A stretch of 64,000 nt of DNA from Candidatus Olsenella pullistercoris (lineage in GTDB: Bacteria > Actinomycetota > Coriobacteriia > Coriobacteriales > Atopobiaceae): the NCBI GenBank assembly GCA_019116525.1, contig DXBM01000039.1:1-64000 (forward strand), written 5' to 3'. The translations under genes and the position numbers were made by a program. The notes beneath the pieces are model-generated. The model did not search any database. It was not told where the DNA came from and worked only from the letters and a program-made list of their open reading frames with translations. Below are positions 26,335 to 34,119 of this stretch, in pieces. The first letter of the stretch is position 1; each line of letters begins with the position of its first letter.

Positions 26335-27723
26335 TCACGCCTCGGGGAAGGACACGGTGATCGTGGTCCCCTTGCCGACCTCGCTCTCGAGCCGCACCTC
26401 GGCGCCGTGGTAGGCGGCGGAGTGCTTGACGATGGCAAGCCCGAGGCCGGTCCCGCCCATGTCACGGCTCCGGCCCTTGTCAACGCGGTAGAAGCGCTCG
26501 AACACCTTGTCCTGCGCCTCCTTGGGAATGCCCACGCCGGTGTCGGAGACGCGCAGGCACGGGCGGGAGCCCTGCGGGAGCACCCACACGAAGACCTTGC
26601 CCCCCGGGCGGTTGTAGCGGATCGCGTTGTCGCAGAGGTTGCTCACCAGCTCGTCGAGCAGGCGCGGGTTGCCGCGGACCATGAGCGAGACGCCCTCCAC
26701 CGTCACGGTGACGTCGTACTTGGCGGCCTTGGGGGCGAGGCGGTCCGCCACGTCGCGCGCGACGGCGAGCAGGTTCACCCGCTCAGAGGGCTCGAAGAGC
26801 TCGCTCGTGCCCGCTCGCTCCGCCTCGTCGAGCTTGGAGAGCGTGAGGATGTCGCTCACGAGCGACGAGAGGCGCCTGGCGTCGTCGTAGATGCGGCCCG
26901 CGAAGTTGCGGACGTCCTTGGGCTGCGCTATGCCGTCGCGGATGAGCTCGGCTGCCCCCGAGATCGAGGCGATCGGGGTTTTGAGCTCGTGCGTCACGTT
27001 CGCCGTGAACTCGCGGCGCAGGTCCGCCGCGTCCTGGATCTCGCTCATGCGGTGCATGAGCTGGTCGTGCTGGTCGTTCAGGCGGCTCACGAGCGGGTCG
27101 AGCTCAACGTAGGGGGCGACCCCGTCGCCGGTCGAGGGGTCGATCTCAAGAATCGGCTGCACGAAGCGCTGCGAGAGCCATCGCGAGACGACCCAGCTCA
27201 CCCCCACCAGCAGCAGGGCAAGGCCAAAGAGCAGCGCCAGGTCCTGAAAGAGGAAGGCCACCACGCCCGCGCGGTCAACGGAGAGGCGCACCACGTCACC
27301 GGAGTCGAGAAGGACCGCCTCGTAGAGGCTCGTGTAGCCCAGGGTCTCGCTCGAGCGCTCCGAGGAGCCCGAGCCGCTCTCGCGCGCGGAGACGAACTCC
27401 GGGCGGTCGGCGTGGCTCTCCAGCGAGGACGCCTCCGCGTCGGTGTCGAAGATCACCTCGCCGCTGGGCGCTATCAGCGTGGCGCGGATGTCACCAAGCT
27501 CGAGCTCGGCGAGCAGGGCAGAGTCGTCCTCGGTGAGGTCCAGCAGCGACGCGATCGTGCGGCACTCCCCCGCCAGCTGCTCGTGCTCGTCGGCGAGGAA
27601 CGCGCTCTGGTAGATGAGCGAGGCCGCCACGGTAACCGCGACGGCCACGCTCGCGCACGCGACGACGATCGCCACGAACATGCGGTGGGAGAGCGATCCC
27701 TTTCCCCCAGGCTGCCTCACCAT
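26335..27723 (-). CDS. Sensor histidine kinase of the phosphate operon (PhoR-type)
   Basis: This 462-residue membrane kinase has a first helix at about 15-35, an extracytoplasmic domain to about 155, a second helix (about 160-185) and a HAMP-like linker. The dimerisation domain has the phospho-acceptor His in THELKTP (about 243). The ATPase domain shows the N box SNLCDNAIRYN, G1 box DTGVGIP, F box ERFYRVD and G2 box GTGLGLAIV. It is the last gene of the pst operon, 21 bases behind its response regulator, so it should sense phosphate status through PstSCAB/PhoU. The ATG at 27723 has a GGAGGAGC site. It could also be called phoR. Confidence 0.88.
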   Translation of the reverse strand: MVRQPGGKGSLSHRMFVAIVVACASVAVAVTVAASLIYQSAFLADEHEQLAGECRTIASLLDLTEDDSALLAELELGDIRATLIAPSGEVIFDTDAEASSLESHADRPEFVSARESGSGSSERSSETLGYTSLYEAVLLDSGDVVRLSVDRAGVVAFLFQDLALLFGLALLLVGVSWVVSRWLSQRFVQPILEIDPSTGDGVAPYVELDPLVSRLNDQHDQLMHRMSEIQDAADLRREFTANVTHELKTPIASISGAAELIRDGIAQPKDVRNFAGRIYDDARRLSSLVSDILTLSKLDEAERAGTSELFEPSERVNLLAVARDVADRLAPKAAKYDVTVTVEGVSLMVRGNPRLLDELVSNLCDNAIRYNRPGGKVFVWVLPQGSRPCLRVSDTGVGIPKEAQDKVFERFYRVDKGRSRDMGGTGLGLAIVKHSAAYHGAEVRLESEVGKGTTITVSFPEA

Positions 27724-27744
27724 TGCTCCTCCTCCGAGAAGGGG

Positions 27745-28425
27745 CTAGCCGCGGACGCGGTACCCCACGCCGCGGACGGTCTCGATCAGGTCCGACGAGC
27801 TGCCGAGCTTGGCGCGGACCTGTTGGACGTGCACGTCCACGGTGCGCGAGCCGCCGTCGAAGTCCCATCCCCAGACGCGCTGGAGCAGCGTCTCGCGCGA
27901 GAACACCACGCCCGGCGAGCGCATAAGGAACTCGAGCAGGTCGAACTCGCGCATCGTGAGCTGAACCTCGCGCCCGCCCACGCTGACCTCGCGGCGCTCC
28001 GGCCAGAGCCGCACGTCGCCCTGGGAGAGCTCCTCGGGCTTCTCGGCGGCAGAGGACTCGCGGCCGGCGCGTCGCAGCAGGGCGCGCGTGCGGCTCACCA
28101 CCTCCATCATCCCAAAGGGCTTGGAGAGGTAGTCGTCGGCGCCGGAGTCCAGCGCGCGAACGGTGTCGAGCTCGGTGTCCTTGGCCGTGAGCATCATGAC
28201 CGGGACGCTCGAGAGACCGGGGGTGCGACGCAGGCGAGCCAGAATCTGGAGGCCGTCCGCGTCGGGAAGCATGATGTCGAGAAGGACGGCGTCCGGGGTT
28301 CGCTCCGCGCAGGCGCGGCGGAACTCGGCGTCGTCGGCGCAGCCACGGGCCTCGATGCCCCCCTGGCCCAGCGCGTAGACCGTGAGCTCGCGGATGTTCT
28401 TGTCGTCCTCGACGTAGTAGACCAA
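27745..28425 (-). CDS. OmpR/PhoB-family response regulator of the phosphate operon
   Basis: This 226-residue regulator has a receiver domain with the acidic pair Glu6/Asp7/Asp8, phospho-acceptor Asp50 in LLDIMLP and Lys100-region LSKPFG, followed by a winged-helix DNA-binding domain (about 130-225) with SRTVDVHVQQVRAKL. It probably binds the CTTACA repeats upstream of pstS. The start is a TTG at 28425 with AGGAGC eight bases before it; no ATG or GTG is in frame at a sensible place. The gene lies between phoU and the kinase with gaps of 17 and 21 bases. Confidence 0.88.
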   Translation of the reverse strand: MVYYVEDDKNIRELTVYALGQGGIEARGCADDAEFRRACAERTPDAVLLDIMLPDADGLQILARLRRTPGLSSVPVMMLTAKDTELDTVRALDSGADDYLSKPFGMMEVVSRTRALLRRAGRESSAAEKPEELSQGDVRLWPERREVSVGGREVQLTMREFDLLEFLMRSPGVVFSRETLLQRVWGWDFDGGSRTVDVHVQQVRAKLGSSSDLIETVRGVGYRVRG

Positions 28426-28442
28426 CGCTGACGCTCCTGTTC

Positions 28443-29141
28443 TTAGGCTTCCTGTGTCTCGCTGACCTGCTGGCTCGCCTTCTCCGCCACCACGTGCTCG
28501 CCGGTGACGCGGAAGATCGCCCAGGCGCCCACGCGCTTGGCGAGGTCGCCGATGCGCTCGAAGTACTTGGCGACCATCAGCAGCTCGGGCAGGTACTGCG
28601 CGGAGGACTTGCCGTCGCGGATGAGGCCGACGAGCTTCTCCTCGACCTCACTATAGAGGGTGTTGACGCGCATGTCCTGCTCGACGACCTCCTGGGCGGC
28701 CTCGACGTCGGAGGCGCTGAAGGCGGCGCCGGACTTCTCGACCATCGAGGCGGACAGCTCGGCCATCTCCTTGAGCTCGTCGGAGATCTTCTTGGCCGCC
28801 TTGGCGGGGATCTCCTCGACGAGGAAGCAGATGTCGCGCGTCATGCCGTCGATGTGGGTGAGGTCGGAGACGATGCGGAAGGCGCCCGAGACGAAGCGCA
28901 GGTCCTCGCCGATGAGCGGCTGCTGGAGGAGCATGACGTCGAGGCAGTTCTCCTCGATGGCGTTGCGCAGCCTGTCCTCGGTCTTGCGACCGGACATGAC
29001 GCCCTCGGCGGCGCCCTTGTCGCCCGTCGCCGCAAGGCCGGCGGCACGCACGTCGGAGACGGCCTTCTCGGTCAGCCGGTCGATGTACTCCTGGATGTCG
29101 TCGAGCTGCTTGGTGAACTTGGAGCGGGTTGCTGCGGACAT
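28443..29141 (-). CDS. phoU: Phosphate-specific transport system accessory protein PhoU
   Basis: This 232-residue, highly helical cytoplasmic protein has two repeated three-helix units with Glu/Asp-rich metal-binding motifs, visible around RIVSDLTHIDGM and the later KYFERIGDLAKRVG. PhoU links Pst transport activity to the histidine kinase and damps signalling when phosphate is plentiful. The ATG at 29141 shares its A with the pstB stop (TAATG) and has GGGAGG in front. Order and coupling with pstB and the two-component genes support the name. Confidence 0.92.
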   Translation of the reverse strand: MSAATRSKFTKQLDDIQEYIDRLTEKAVSDVRAAGLAATGDKGAAEGVMSGRKTEDRLRNAIEENCLDVMLLQQPLIGEDLRFVSGAFRIVSDLTHIDGMTRDICFLVEEIPAKAAKKISDELKEMAELSASMVEKSGAAFSASDVEAAQEVVEQDMRVNTLYSEVEEKLVGLIRDGKSSAQYLPELLMVAKYFERIGDLAKRVGAWAIFRVTGEHVVAEKASQQVSETQEA

Positions 29142-29935
29142 TAGCTGAACCTCCCTGATAGGTATTCCTGGGTGCGCTGCTCGCGCGGGTTGGCGAAGAA
29201 CTCGCGGGTGGGAGCCTCCTCGATGAGCTCGCCGAGGTAGAAGAAGCAGGTCTTGTCGGCCACGCGCGCCGCCTGCTGCATGTTGTGGGTGACCACGACA
29301 ACGGTGTGGTCCTCAGAGAGCTCGACCATGAGCTCCTCGACCATGCTCGTGGAGATGGGGTCGAGCGCTGAGGTGGGCTCGTCCATGAGCAGGATCTCGG
29401 GGTCGGTGGCGAGGGCGCGCGCGATGCAGAGGCGCTGCTGCTGGCCGCCGGAGAGGCCCAGGCCGCTCTTGTCGAGGTCGTCCTTGACCTCGTCCCAGAG
29501 GGCGGCGCGCCTGAGGCAGCGCTCCACGGTCTCGTCCGCCTCGGCCTTGGAGAGGCGCTTCATGCGCCGGGGGCCGTAGAGGATGTTCTCGCGGATGCTC
29601 ATCGGGAAGGGGTTGGGGTGCTGGAAGACCATGCCCACGTAGACGCGCAGGGCGTTGGCGTCCATCTTGAAGATGTCCTGGCCGTCGAGCTCGATCGTTC
29701 CCTCGGTGCGGACGCTCTCCACGAAGTCGCACATGCGGTTGAAGGTGCGCAGCAGCGTGGACTTGCCGCAGCCGGACGGGCCGATGAAGGCCGTCGCGCG
29801 GTTGCGCGGGATGCTGAGGTTGATCTTCTTGAGCGCCTGGAAGTCGTCGTACCAGAGGTCGAAGTCGCGGATGGAGAGGGCGACCTCGGCGTCCTCGAGG
29901 CCGCGGTGGGCGCTGTCAGAGACTTGCTTTTCCAT
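29141..29935 (-). CDS. pstB: Phosphate ABC transporter ATP-binding protein PstB (copy 1)
   Basis: This 264-residue ATPase energises PstC/PstA. Walker A is GPSGCGKST (about 52-60), the Q-loop is FQHPNPFP, the signature LSGGQQQR, and Walker B LLMDEPT; the switch His lies in VTHNM. The PNPFP segment is typical of PstB. It is the second of two adjacent pstB genes and differs clearly from its neighbour, so it is not a recent copy. The ATG at 29935 follows GGAGG. It is coupled to phoU by one shared base. Confidence 0.93.
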   Translation of the reverse strand: MEKQVSDSAHRGLEDAEVALSIRDFDLWYDDFQALKKINLSIPRNRATAFIGPSGCGKSTLLRTFNRMCDFVESVRTEGTIELDGQDIFKMDANALRVYVGMVFQHPNPFPMSIRENILYGPRRMKRLSKAEADETVERCLRRAALWDEVKDDLDKSGLGLSGGQQQRLCIARALATDPEILLMDEPTSALDPISTSMVEELMVELSEDHTVVVVTHNMQQAARVADKTCFFYLGELIEEAPTREFFANPREQRTQEYLSGRFS

Positions 29936-29950
29936 GTTCGTCCTCCCTCC

Positions 29951-30754
29951 CTAGCCGAACCGACCGGTCAGATAGTCAACAAGGCGCTGGTCGTGCGGAT
30001 TGGAGAAGATCTCCTGGGTGGTCCCCGTCTCAATCATATCGCCAACGTAGAAGAACGCGGTGCGGTCCGAGACGCGGGTCGCCTGCTCCATGTTGTGCGT
30101 GACGATGATCTCGCAGATGCCCGAGGAGGCGATGTCGCGGATCGTCTCCTCGATGGCGAAGGTGGAGATCGGGTCGAGGGCGGAGCAGGGCTCGTCGAAG
30201 AGCACCACGTCGGGCTTCATCGCCAGGGTGCGGGCGATGCACAGGCGCTGCTGCTGGCCGCCGGAGAGCGCGTGGGCGGACTGCTTGAGCTTGTCCTTGA
30301 CCTCGTCCCAGAGCGCCGCCTGCCTAAGCGACGTCTCCACGAGCTCGTCCTCCTCGGCCTTGGTGCGAACGCGGCCGTGCTTCTTGGGGGCGAACAGGAT
30401 GTTCTCGCGGATCGACTTCCTGAAGGGCGTGGGCTGCTGGAAGACCATGCCGATGGACTTGCGCAGCTCGAAGAGGTTCTCCTTGGGCGTGTTGATGTCG
30501 TGGCCGTGGTAGAAGATCTGCCCGCCCACGGAGCACTTGGAGATCTCTCGGTTCATGAGGTTGAGGCAGCGCAGGAAGGTGGACTTGCCGCAGCCGGAAG
30601 GACCGATGAGGGCCGTGACCTGGCCGCCCTCAAAGGTGAGCGAGGTCTTGTGCAGGGCCTCGTGCGTGAGGTCGTAGGTGACGGTCACGTCCTTGGTCTG
30701 GAGCAGCGGGCCCGCTGCCTGCGCAGGCGGCTGCTGGGTGGTGGTGTCTGTCAT
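29951..30754 (-). CDS. pstB: Phosphate ABC transporter ATP-binding protein PstB (copy 2)
   Basis: This 267-residue PstB paralog has Walker [11 protein letters not shown]-loop FQQPTPFR, signature LSGGQQQR, Walker B VLFDEPC and VTHNME. The Cys after DEP, in place of Thr, and the longer N-terminal Gln/Pro/Ala stretch separate it from copy 1. The ATG at 30754 overlaps the pstA stop as ATGA. Two pstB genes in one operon occur in Bacillus and streptococci; the two may form a heterodimer or serve different affinity states. Confidence 0.92.
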   Translation of the reverse strand: MTDTTTQQPPAQAAGPLLQTKDVTVTYDLTHEALHKTSLTFEGGQVTALIGPSGCGKSTFLRCLNLMNREISKCSVGGQIFYHGHDINTPKENLFELRKSIGMVFQQPTPFRKSIRENILFAPKKHGRVRTKAEEDELVETSLRQAALWDEVKDKLKQSAHALSGGQQQRLCIARTLAMKPDVVLFDEPCSALDPISTFAIEETIRDIASSGICEIIVTHNMEQATRVSDRTAFFYVGDMIETGTTQEIFSNPHDQRLVDYLTGRFG

Positions 30755-31668
30755 TCGGCGGTCAGCCTCCTCGAGAGGAACTTGCCGAGCAGGCGGGCAA
30801 GCAGGTTGAACAGGAGCACGCAGGCGAGAAGGACGGCGGCGGTCCCCCAGACGATCTCGGTGGAGCCCTCGGTCGGCTCGGAGGTGAGTCGCCAGATGTA
30901 GACGGCGAGCGAGCAGGCGGGACGGAAGATGTTGAAGGGGTTGGTGGGGCTCAGGAAGTTGAGCGAGCCGAAGTTGAGGCGCGCCGGCGCGGAGCCCGAG
31001 GTGAAGATCAGCGCGGCAGCCTCGCCGAAGACGCGCCCTGCCGAGAGCACGATTCCGGTGACGATGGCGGGCATCGCGGCGGGGAGCAGCACGTTGATCG
31101 TGGTCTCCCAGCGCGTGAGGCCCATCGCGAGGGCGGCGTCGCGCTGGCTGCGCGGGACGTCCTCGAGCGCCTGCTGGATGGTGCGGACGAGGATCGGGAT
31201 GTTGAACATCGTGAGGGCGCAGGCACCGGCGAGGATCGAGATGCCCCAGCCGAGCGTCACCACAAAGAACAGCGATCCGAACATGCCGACCACGATCGAG
31301 GGCAGCGAGGAGAGCGTCTCGATGGCGGTCTTGGCGGCAGAGGTGATCCAGTTGTCCGGCGCGTACTCAACGAGGAAGATGGCGGCGCCGAGCGAGATGG
31401 GCACCGAGATGACGAGCGTCACGAGCAGCATGTAGAACGAGTCCCACAGCTGGTAGAGGATGCCGGGCGCAACGTCGTCGTTGTAGGGGTTGGTGAGGAA
31501 CCCCGGCGTGAGGGCGCGGCCGGCGCCGCGCACGAGGATGTAGCCGATGATGGCGACGACGAGCAGGATGACGAGGCCCACGATGACGGTGAGGATCCCG
31601 GTGGCGATCTTGTCCTGGCGGTTGATGCGCTCGACGTGCGCCTTCAGGGCGCCTTCGCGACTAGCCAT
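30751..31668 (-). CDS. pstA: Phosphate ABC transporter permease PstA
   Basis: This 305-residue inner-membrane permease has six hydrophobic helices. The cytoplasmic EAA-type loop, with RRDAALAMGLTRWETTINVLLP (split here: RDAALAMG and then RWETT), contacts PstB. It pairs with PstC to form the channel for phosphate delivered by PstS. The start at 31668 overlaps pstC by eight bases, and the stop overlaps pstB copy 2 by four, so the genes are translationally coupled. Confidence 0.92.
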   Translation of the reverse strand: MASREGALKAHVERINRQDKIATGILTVIVGLVILLVVAIIGYILVRGAGRALTPGFLTNPYNDDVAPGILYQLWDSFYMLLVTLVISVPISLGAAIFLVEYAPDNWITSAAKTAIETLSSLPSIVVGMFGSLFFVVTLGWGISILAGACALTMFNIPILVRTIQQALEDVPRSQRDAALAMGLTRWETTINVLLPAAMPAIVTGIVLSAGRVFGEAAALIFTSGSAPARLNFGSLNFLSPTNPFNIFRPACSLAVYIWRLTSEPTEGSTEIVWGTAAVLLACVLLFNLLARLLGKFLSRRLTAE

Positions 31669-32560
31669 TCGCCTTCGCCCCCTTCCGTCCGATGAGGTGG
31701 ATGATCATGATGAACACAAGCGACATGGCGAGAAGGATCAGGCCGAGCGTCCACAGGGCGTGGTAGTAGACCGAGCCGGAGGTCGCGTTCGAGAGGCCGG
31801 CGGTGAGCGCTGCGGTGAGGGTCGACGCCGGGTCGAGCAGACCGGTGGGCATAGAGCGCTCAACGCCGCCAATGACCATCTGGACGGCAAGCGTCTCGCC
31901 GAAGGCGCGCGTCATGCCGAGGATCACGGCGGTCATGAGCGAGGGCAGCGCGCTCTTGAGCACCACGTGCCAGGTGGTCTGCCAGCGCGTGCAGCCGAGG
32001 GCATAGGAGCCCTCGCGGTACTGCTTGGGCACGGCGCGCAGAGCGTCCATCGAGAGCGTGGTGATCGTCGGAAGAATCATGATCGCGAGCACGAGCGAGC
32101 CGGAGAGGATGCCGGCGCCGGTGGGGGCGGCGTCACCGAAGATCGCCTTGACCAGCGAGTTGATGACGTAGAGGCCAAGGACGCCGTAGACGACCGACGG
32201 GATGCCCACGAGGAGCTCGACGAAGGGCTGGAAGACGCGACGCCCAAAGCCGGGAGCGACCTCGACGACGAAGATCGCCGAGCCGATGGCGATGGGGAGC
32301 GCAAAGGCGGTGGAGAGCAGCGTGACCGCGAAGGAGCCCACGATCATCGGGAGGGCGCCGTAGCGCTCCTGCTCGGGAATCCAGTTCTGGCCGAGGAAGA
32401 AGTCGACCGGGTTGAGGCCGTCAACGAAGAACGTGGTGAGGCCCTGCTGGGCGACCATGAAGATCAGCGTGACGACGACGAGCGCGACGAGCGCGACGCA
32501 AAAGCCCGTGATTCCCAGACCGATGTTCTCGAGCCTCCGCTTGGGCATGAGGTTTGCCAT
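31661..32560 (-). CDS. pstC: Phosphate ABC transporter permease PstC
   Basis: This 299-residue permease has six hydrophobic helices and the EAA-like loop around YALGCTRWQTTWHVV. It forms the translocation pore with PstA. The ATG at 32560 follows GGAGGAG. It lies 79 bases behind pstS, where a GC-rich hairpin probably reduces read-through so that more PstS than permease is made. Confidence 0.92.
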   Translation of the reverse strand: MANLMPKRRLENIGLGITGFCVALVALVVVTLIFMVAQQGLTTFFVDGLNPVDFFLGQNWIPEQERYGALPMIVGSFAVTLLSTAFALPIAIGSAIFVVEVAPGFGRRVFQPFVELLVGIPSVVYGVLGLYVINSLVKAIFGDAAPTGAGILSGSLVLAIMILPTITTLSMDALRAVPKQYREGSYALGCTRWQTTWHVVLKSALPSLMTAVILGMTRAFGETLAVQMVIGGVERSMPTGLLDPASTLTAALTAGLSNATSGSVYYHALWTLGLILLAMSLVFIMIIHLIGRKGAKANG

Positions 32561-32581
32561 ATGGAGGAGCCTTTCTCGTCA

Positions 32582-32619
32582 GGGGGCGGCGGCGCCCCCG
32601 GGAAGGGAGACGCCGCCGC
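32582..32619 (-). terminator. Partial terminator or processing hairpin between pstS and pstC
   Basis: GGGGGCG-GCGG-CGCCCCC (32582-32599) is a perfect hairpin, and GCGGCGGCG (32586-32594) can instead pair with CGCCGCCGC (32611-32619). The two folds exclude each other. Placed between the binding-protein gene and the rest of the operon, it probably sets a high PstS level. Confidence 0.5.
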
Positions 32620-32639
32620 AGAAGGAGGTGTGGGGTGCC

Positions 32640-33587
32640 CTAGGCAGCGGTGATGTTGCCGTCGGCGTCCTTCTTGACCTGCATGTCGGCCATCGGGATG
32701 AAGCCCTGCTCGACGACGGTGGGAGCGAACTCGTCGGACATGATGAACTCGATGAAGGCCTGGGTCACGGGAGCCGTGGAGGCATCCTCGTCCTCACGGG
32801 TGTACATGTGCTCGTAGGCCCAGATGGTGAAGTCGCCGGACTCGACGTTGGCCTGCGTGGGCTCCACGCCGTCAACGGTGAGGGCCTTCACGCCGTCGTT
32901 CTCCATGTAGTTGAAGGCGACGTAGGAGATGGAGCCGTCGGTGGCAGCGACCTGCTCGACGACGGTGCCCGAGGAGTCGACCTCGGCAACCGGGCGGAAG
33001 CTGTCGGGAGCGGTCTCGCCGCCGAGGACCGCGGCCTCGAAGGTGGCGCGGGTGCCGGAGCCGGCCTCGCGCTGGATGACTTGGATGGGGCCAGCGGTGC
33101 CGCCGAGCTCGGACCAGTCGGTGATCTGGCCGAGGAAGATGCCCTTGAGCTGGTCGAGGGTGAGGTCGTCGACGTCAACGTTGGCGTTCACGATCGGGCC
33201 CATGCCCACGATGCAGACCTGGTTGTCGACGAGGCCCTCGCACTGGTCGGCCTCGAGCTTCTCCTCGGCGTAGACGTCGGAGCGGCCGATCTGGACGGAG
33301 CCCTCGGCGATCTGGGAGAGGCCCTGGCCGGAGCCGCCGGCGGAGATGGCGATGGAGACGTCGCCGTTGGCCTCCATGAAGGCGTCGGCGGCAGCCTCGA
33401 CGAGCGGCTGGAAGGAGGTGGCGCCGGAGCAGGAGATCGAGCCGGAGAGCGCGGCGGTGTCGGCGCCCTCGTCCGTGGAGGCGGGGGTGTCGGTGCCGTT
33501 GCCGCCGCAGGCAGCGAGGCCAGCGAGGGCGGCAACGCCGCCGGCGATGCCGACGAACTGACGACGAGAGAGATCAAACTTGGACAT
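32640..33587 (-). CDS. pstS: Phosphate-binding lipoprotein PstS
   Basis: This 315-residue exported binding protein captures phosphate outside the membrane. The N-terminus shows SRRQF, a hydrophobic stretch with many Ala/Gly, and the lipobox LAAC, followed by Gly/Asn/Asp/Thr-rich spacer residues, so it is a Tat-like or Sec lipoprotein. The binding motif SGSGTRATFEA lies about two thirds along, and the SGATSFQPLV region near the mature N-terminus also contacts phosphate. The ATG at 33587 has GGAAAGGAAG in front; the longer reading frame to 33647 lacks a signal peptide. It heads the phosphate operon and is preceded by Pho-box repeats. Confidence 0.93.
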   Translation of the reverse strand: MSKFDLSRRQFVGIAGGVAALAGLAACGGNGTDTPASTDEGADTAALSGSISCSGATSFQPLVEAAADAFMEANGDVSIAISAGGSGQGLSQIAEGSVQIGRSDVYAEEKLEADQCEGLVDNQVCIVGMGPIVNANVDVDDLTLDQLKGIFLGQITDWSELGGTAGPIQVIQREAGSGTRATFEAAVLGGETAPDSFRPVAEVDSSGTVVEQVAATDGSISYVAFNYMENDGVKALTVDGVEPTQANVESGDFTIWAYEHMYTREDEDASTAPVTQAFIEFIMSDEFAPTVVEQGFIPMADMQVKKDADGNITAA

Positions 33588-33687
33588 GAAGCTTCCTTTC
33601 CCGTGGGTGTGACCGCGGTCCGCAGGCCCCGGTCGGTTCGATTGCATCCTATGGCCCGGCCGGCGCGCGAGAGGCGTTGTTTCCGAT

Positions 33688-33738
33688 GCATTACGGGACC
33701 ATGACGGCGGCTTACATATGCCTTACAGATCGCCTTAC
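33688..33738 (-). promoter_or_regulatory. Pho box (three CTTACA repeats at 11-base period) and pstS promoter
   Basis: CTTACA occurs on the plus strand at 33711, 33722 and 33733, exactly 11 bases apart, as in PhoB/PhoP binding sites (TGTAAG on the coding strand). A TAATGC box (33693-33688) lies 17 bases downstream on the minus strand and can serve as the -10, with the Pho box covering the -35. A fourth, inverted TTTGTAAG is at 33751 and another CTTACA at 33808. Confidence 0.75.
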
Positions 33739-33875
33739 AAAGGGCGCCCATTTGTAAGCTGCCGCTCGCCGACCATTCTGAGCTGCGACGCGACCGTTCG
33801 GCAGAGGCTTACAATCGCGTGCTTGCCGACGGGCGCGCCGTGTTTCTCGCCCACCGACGCAGCGGTGGGAAGTGC

Positions 33876-33972
33876 CCTCCTAGGAAGTCCCGCCTGTGGG
33901 TAGCTCTTCTCGCCAGATGTAGAGGAAACGCCAGCCGTGGGTAGTTCTTCTCGCCAAAACTACCCACGGGCG
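33876..33972. repeat. Intergenic element I (CCGCCTGTGGGTAG... family)
   Basis: Two tandem half-copies, CCGCCTGTGGGTAGCTCTTCTCGCC and CCGTGGGTAGTTCTTCTCGCC in part, are followed by AACTACCCACGGGCGG. The second half forms a 12-base stem, CCGTGGGTAGTT/AACTACCCACGG. About 60 bases match element J at 62119-62180. The rest of the pstS-exporter gap (33588-34119) holds the Pho box and the palindrome at 34058. Confidence 0.65.
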
Positions 33973-34057
33973 GCACCTTGGGGCAGGCGCCCCAACAGGC
34001 GCCAGCACCGTCGCCCAGCTGCGCCGTGCGCGTTTTGTAACGCCGAGAAAAACAATC

Positions 34058-34071
34058 GCAAGGTACCTTGC
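34058..34071 (+). promoter_or_regulatory. Perfect palindrome GCAAGGTACCTTGC before exporter pair 2
   Basis: A 14-base perfect palindrome 49 bases before the start of exporter pair 2. Its core AGGTACCT is repeated upstream of the MarR gene at 40997-41004, making it a likely binding site for that MarR regulator. Confidence 0.55.
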
Positions 34072-34119
34072 ATTCTGCCATCCACCGTCTCAAAATGACC
34101 TCTTGTCGAAAGGAGACTC

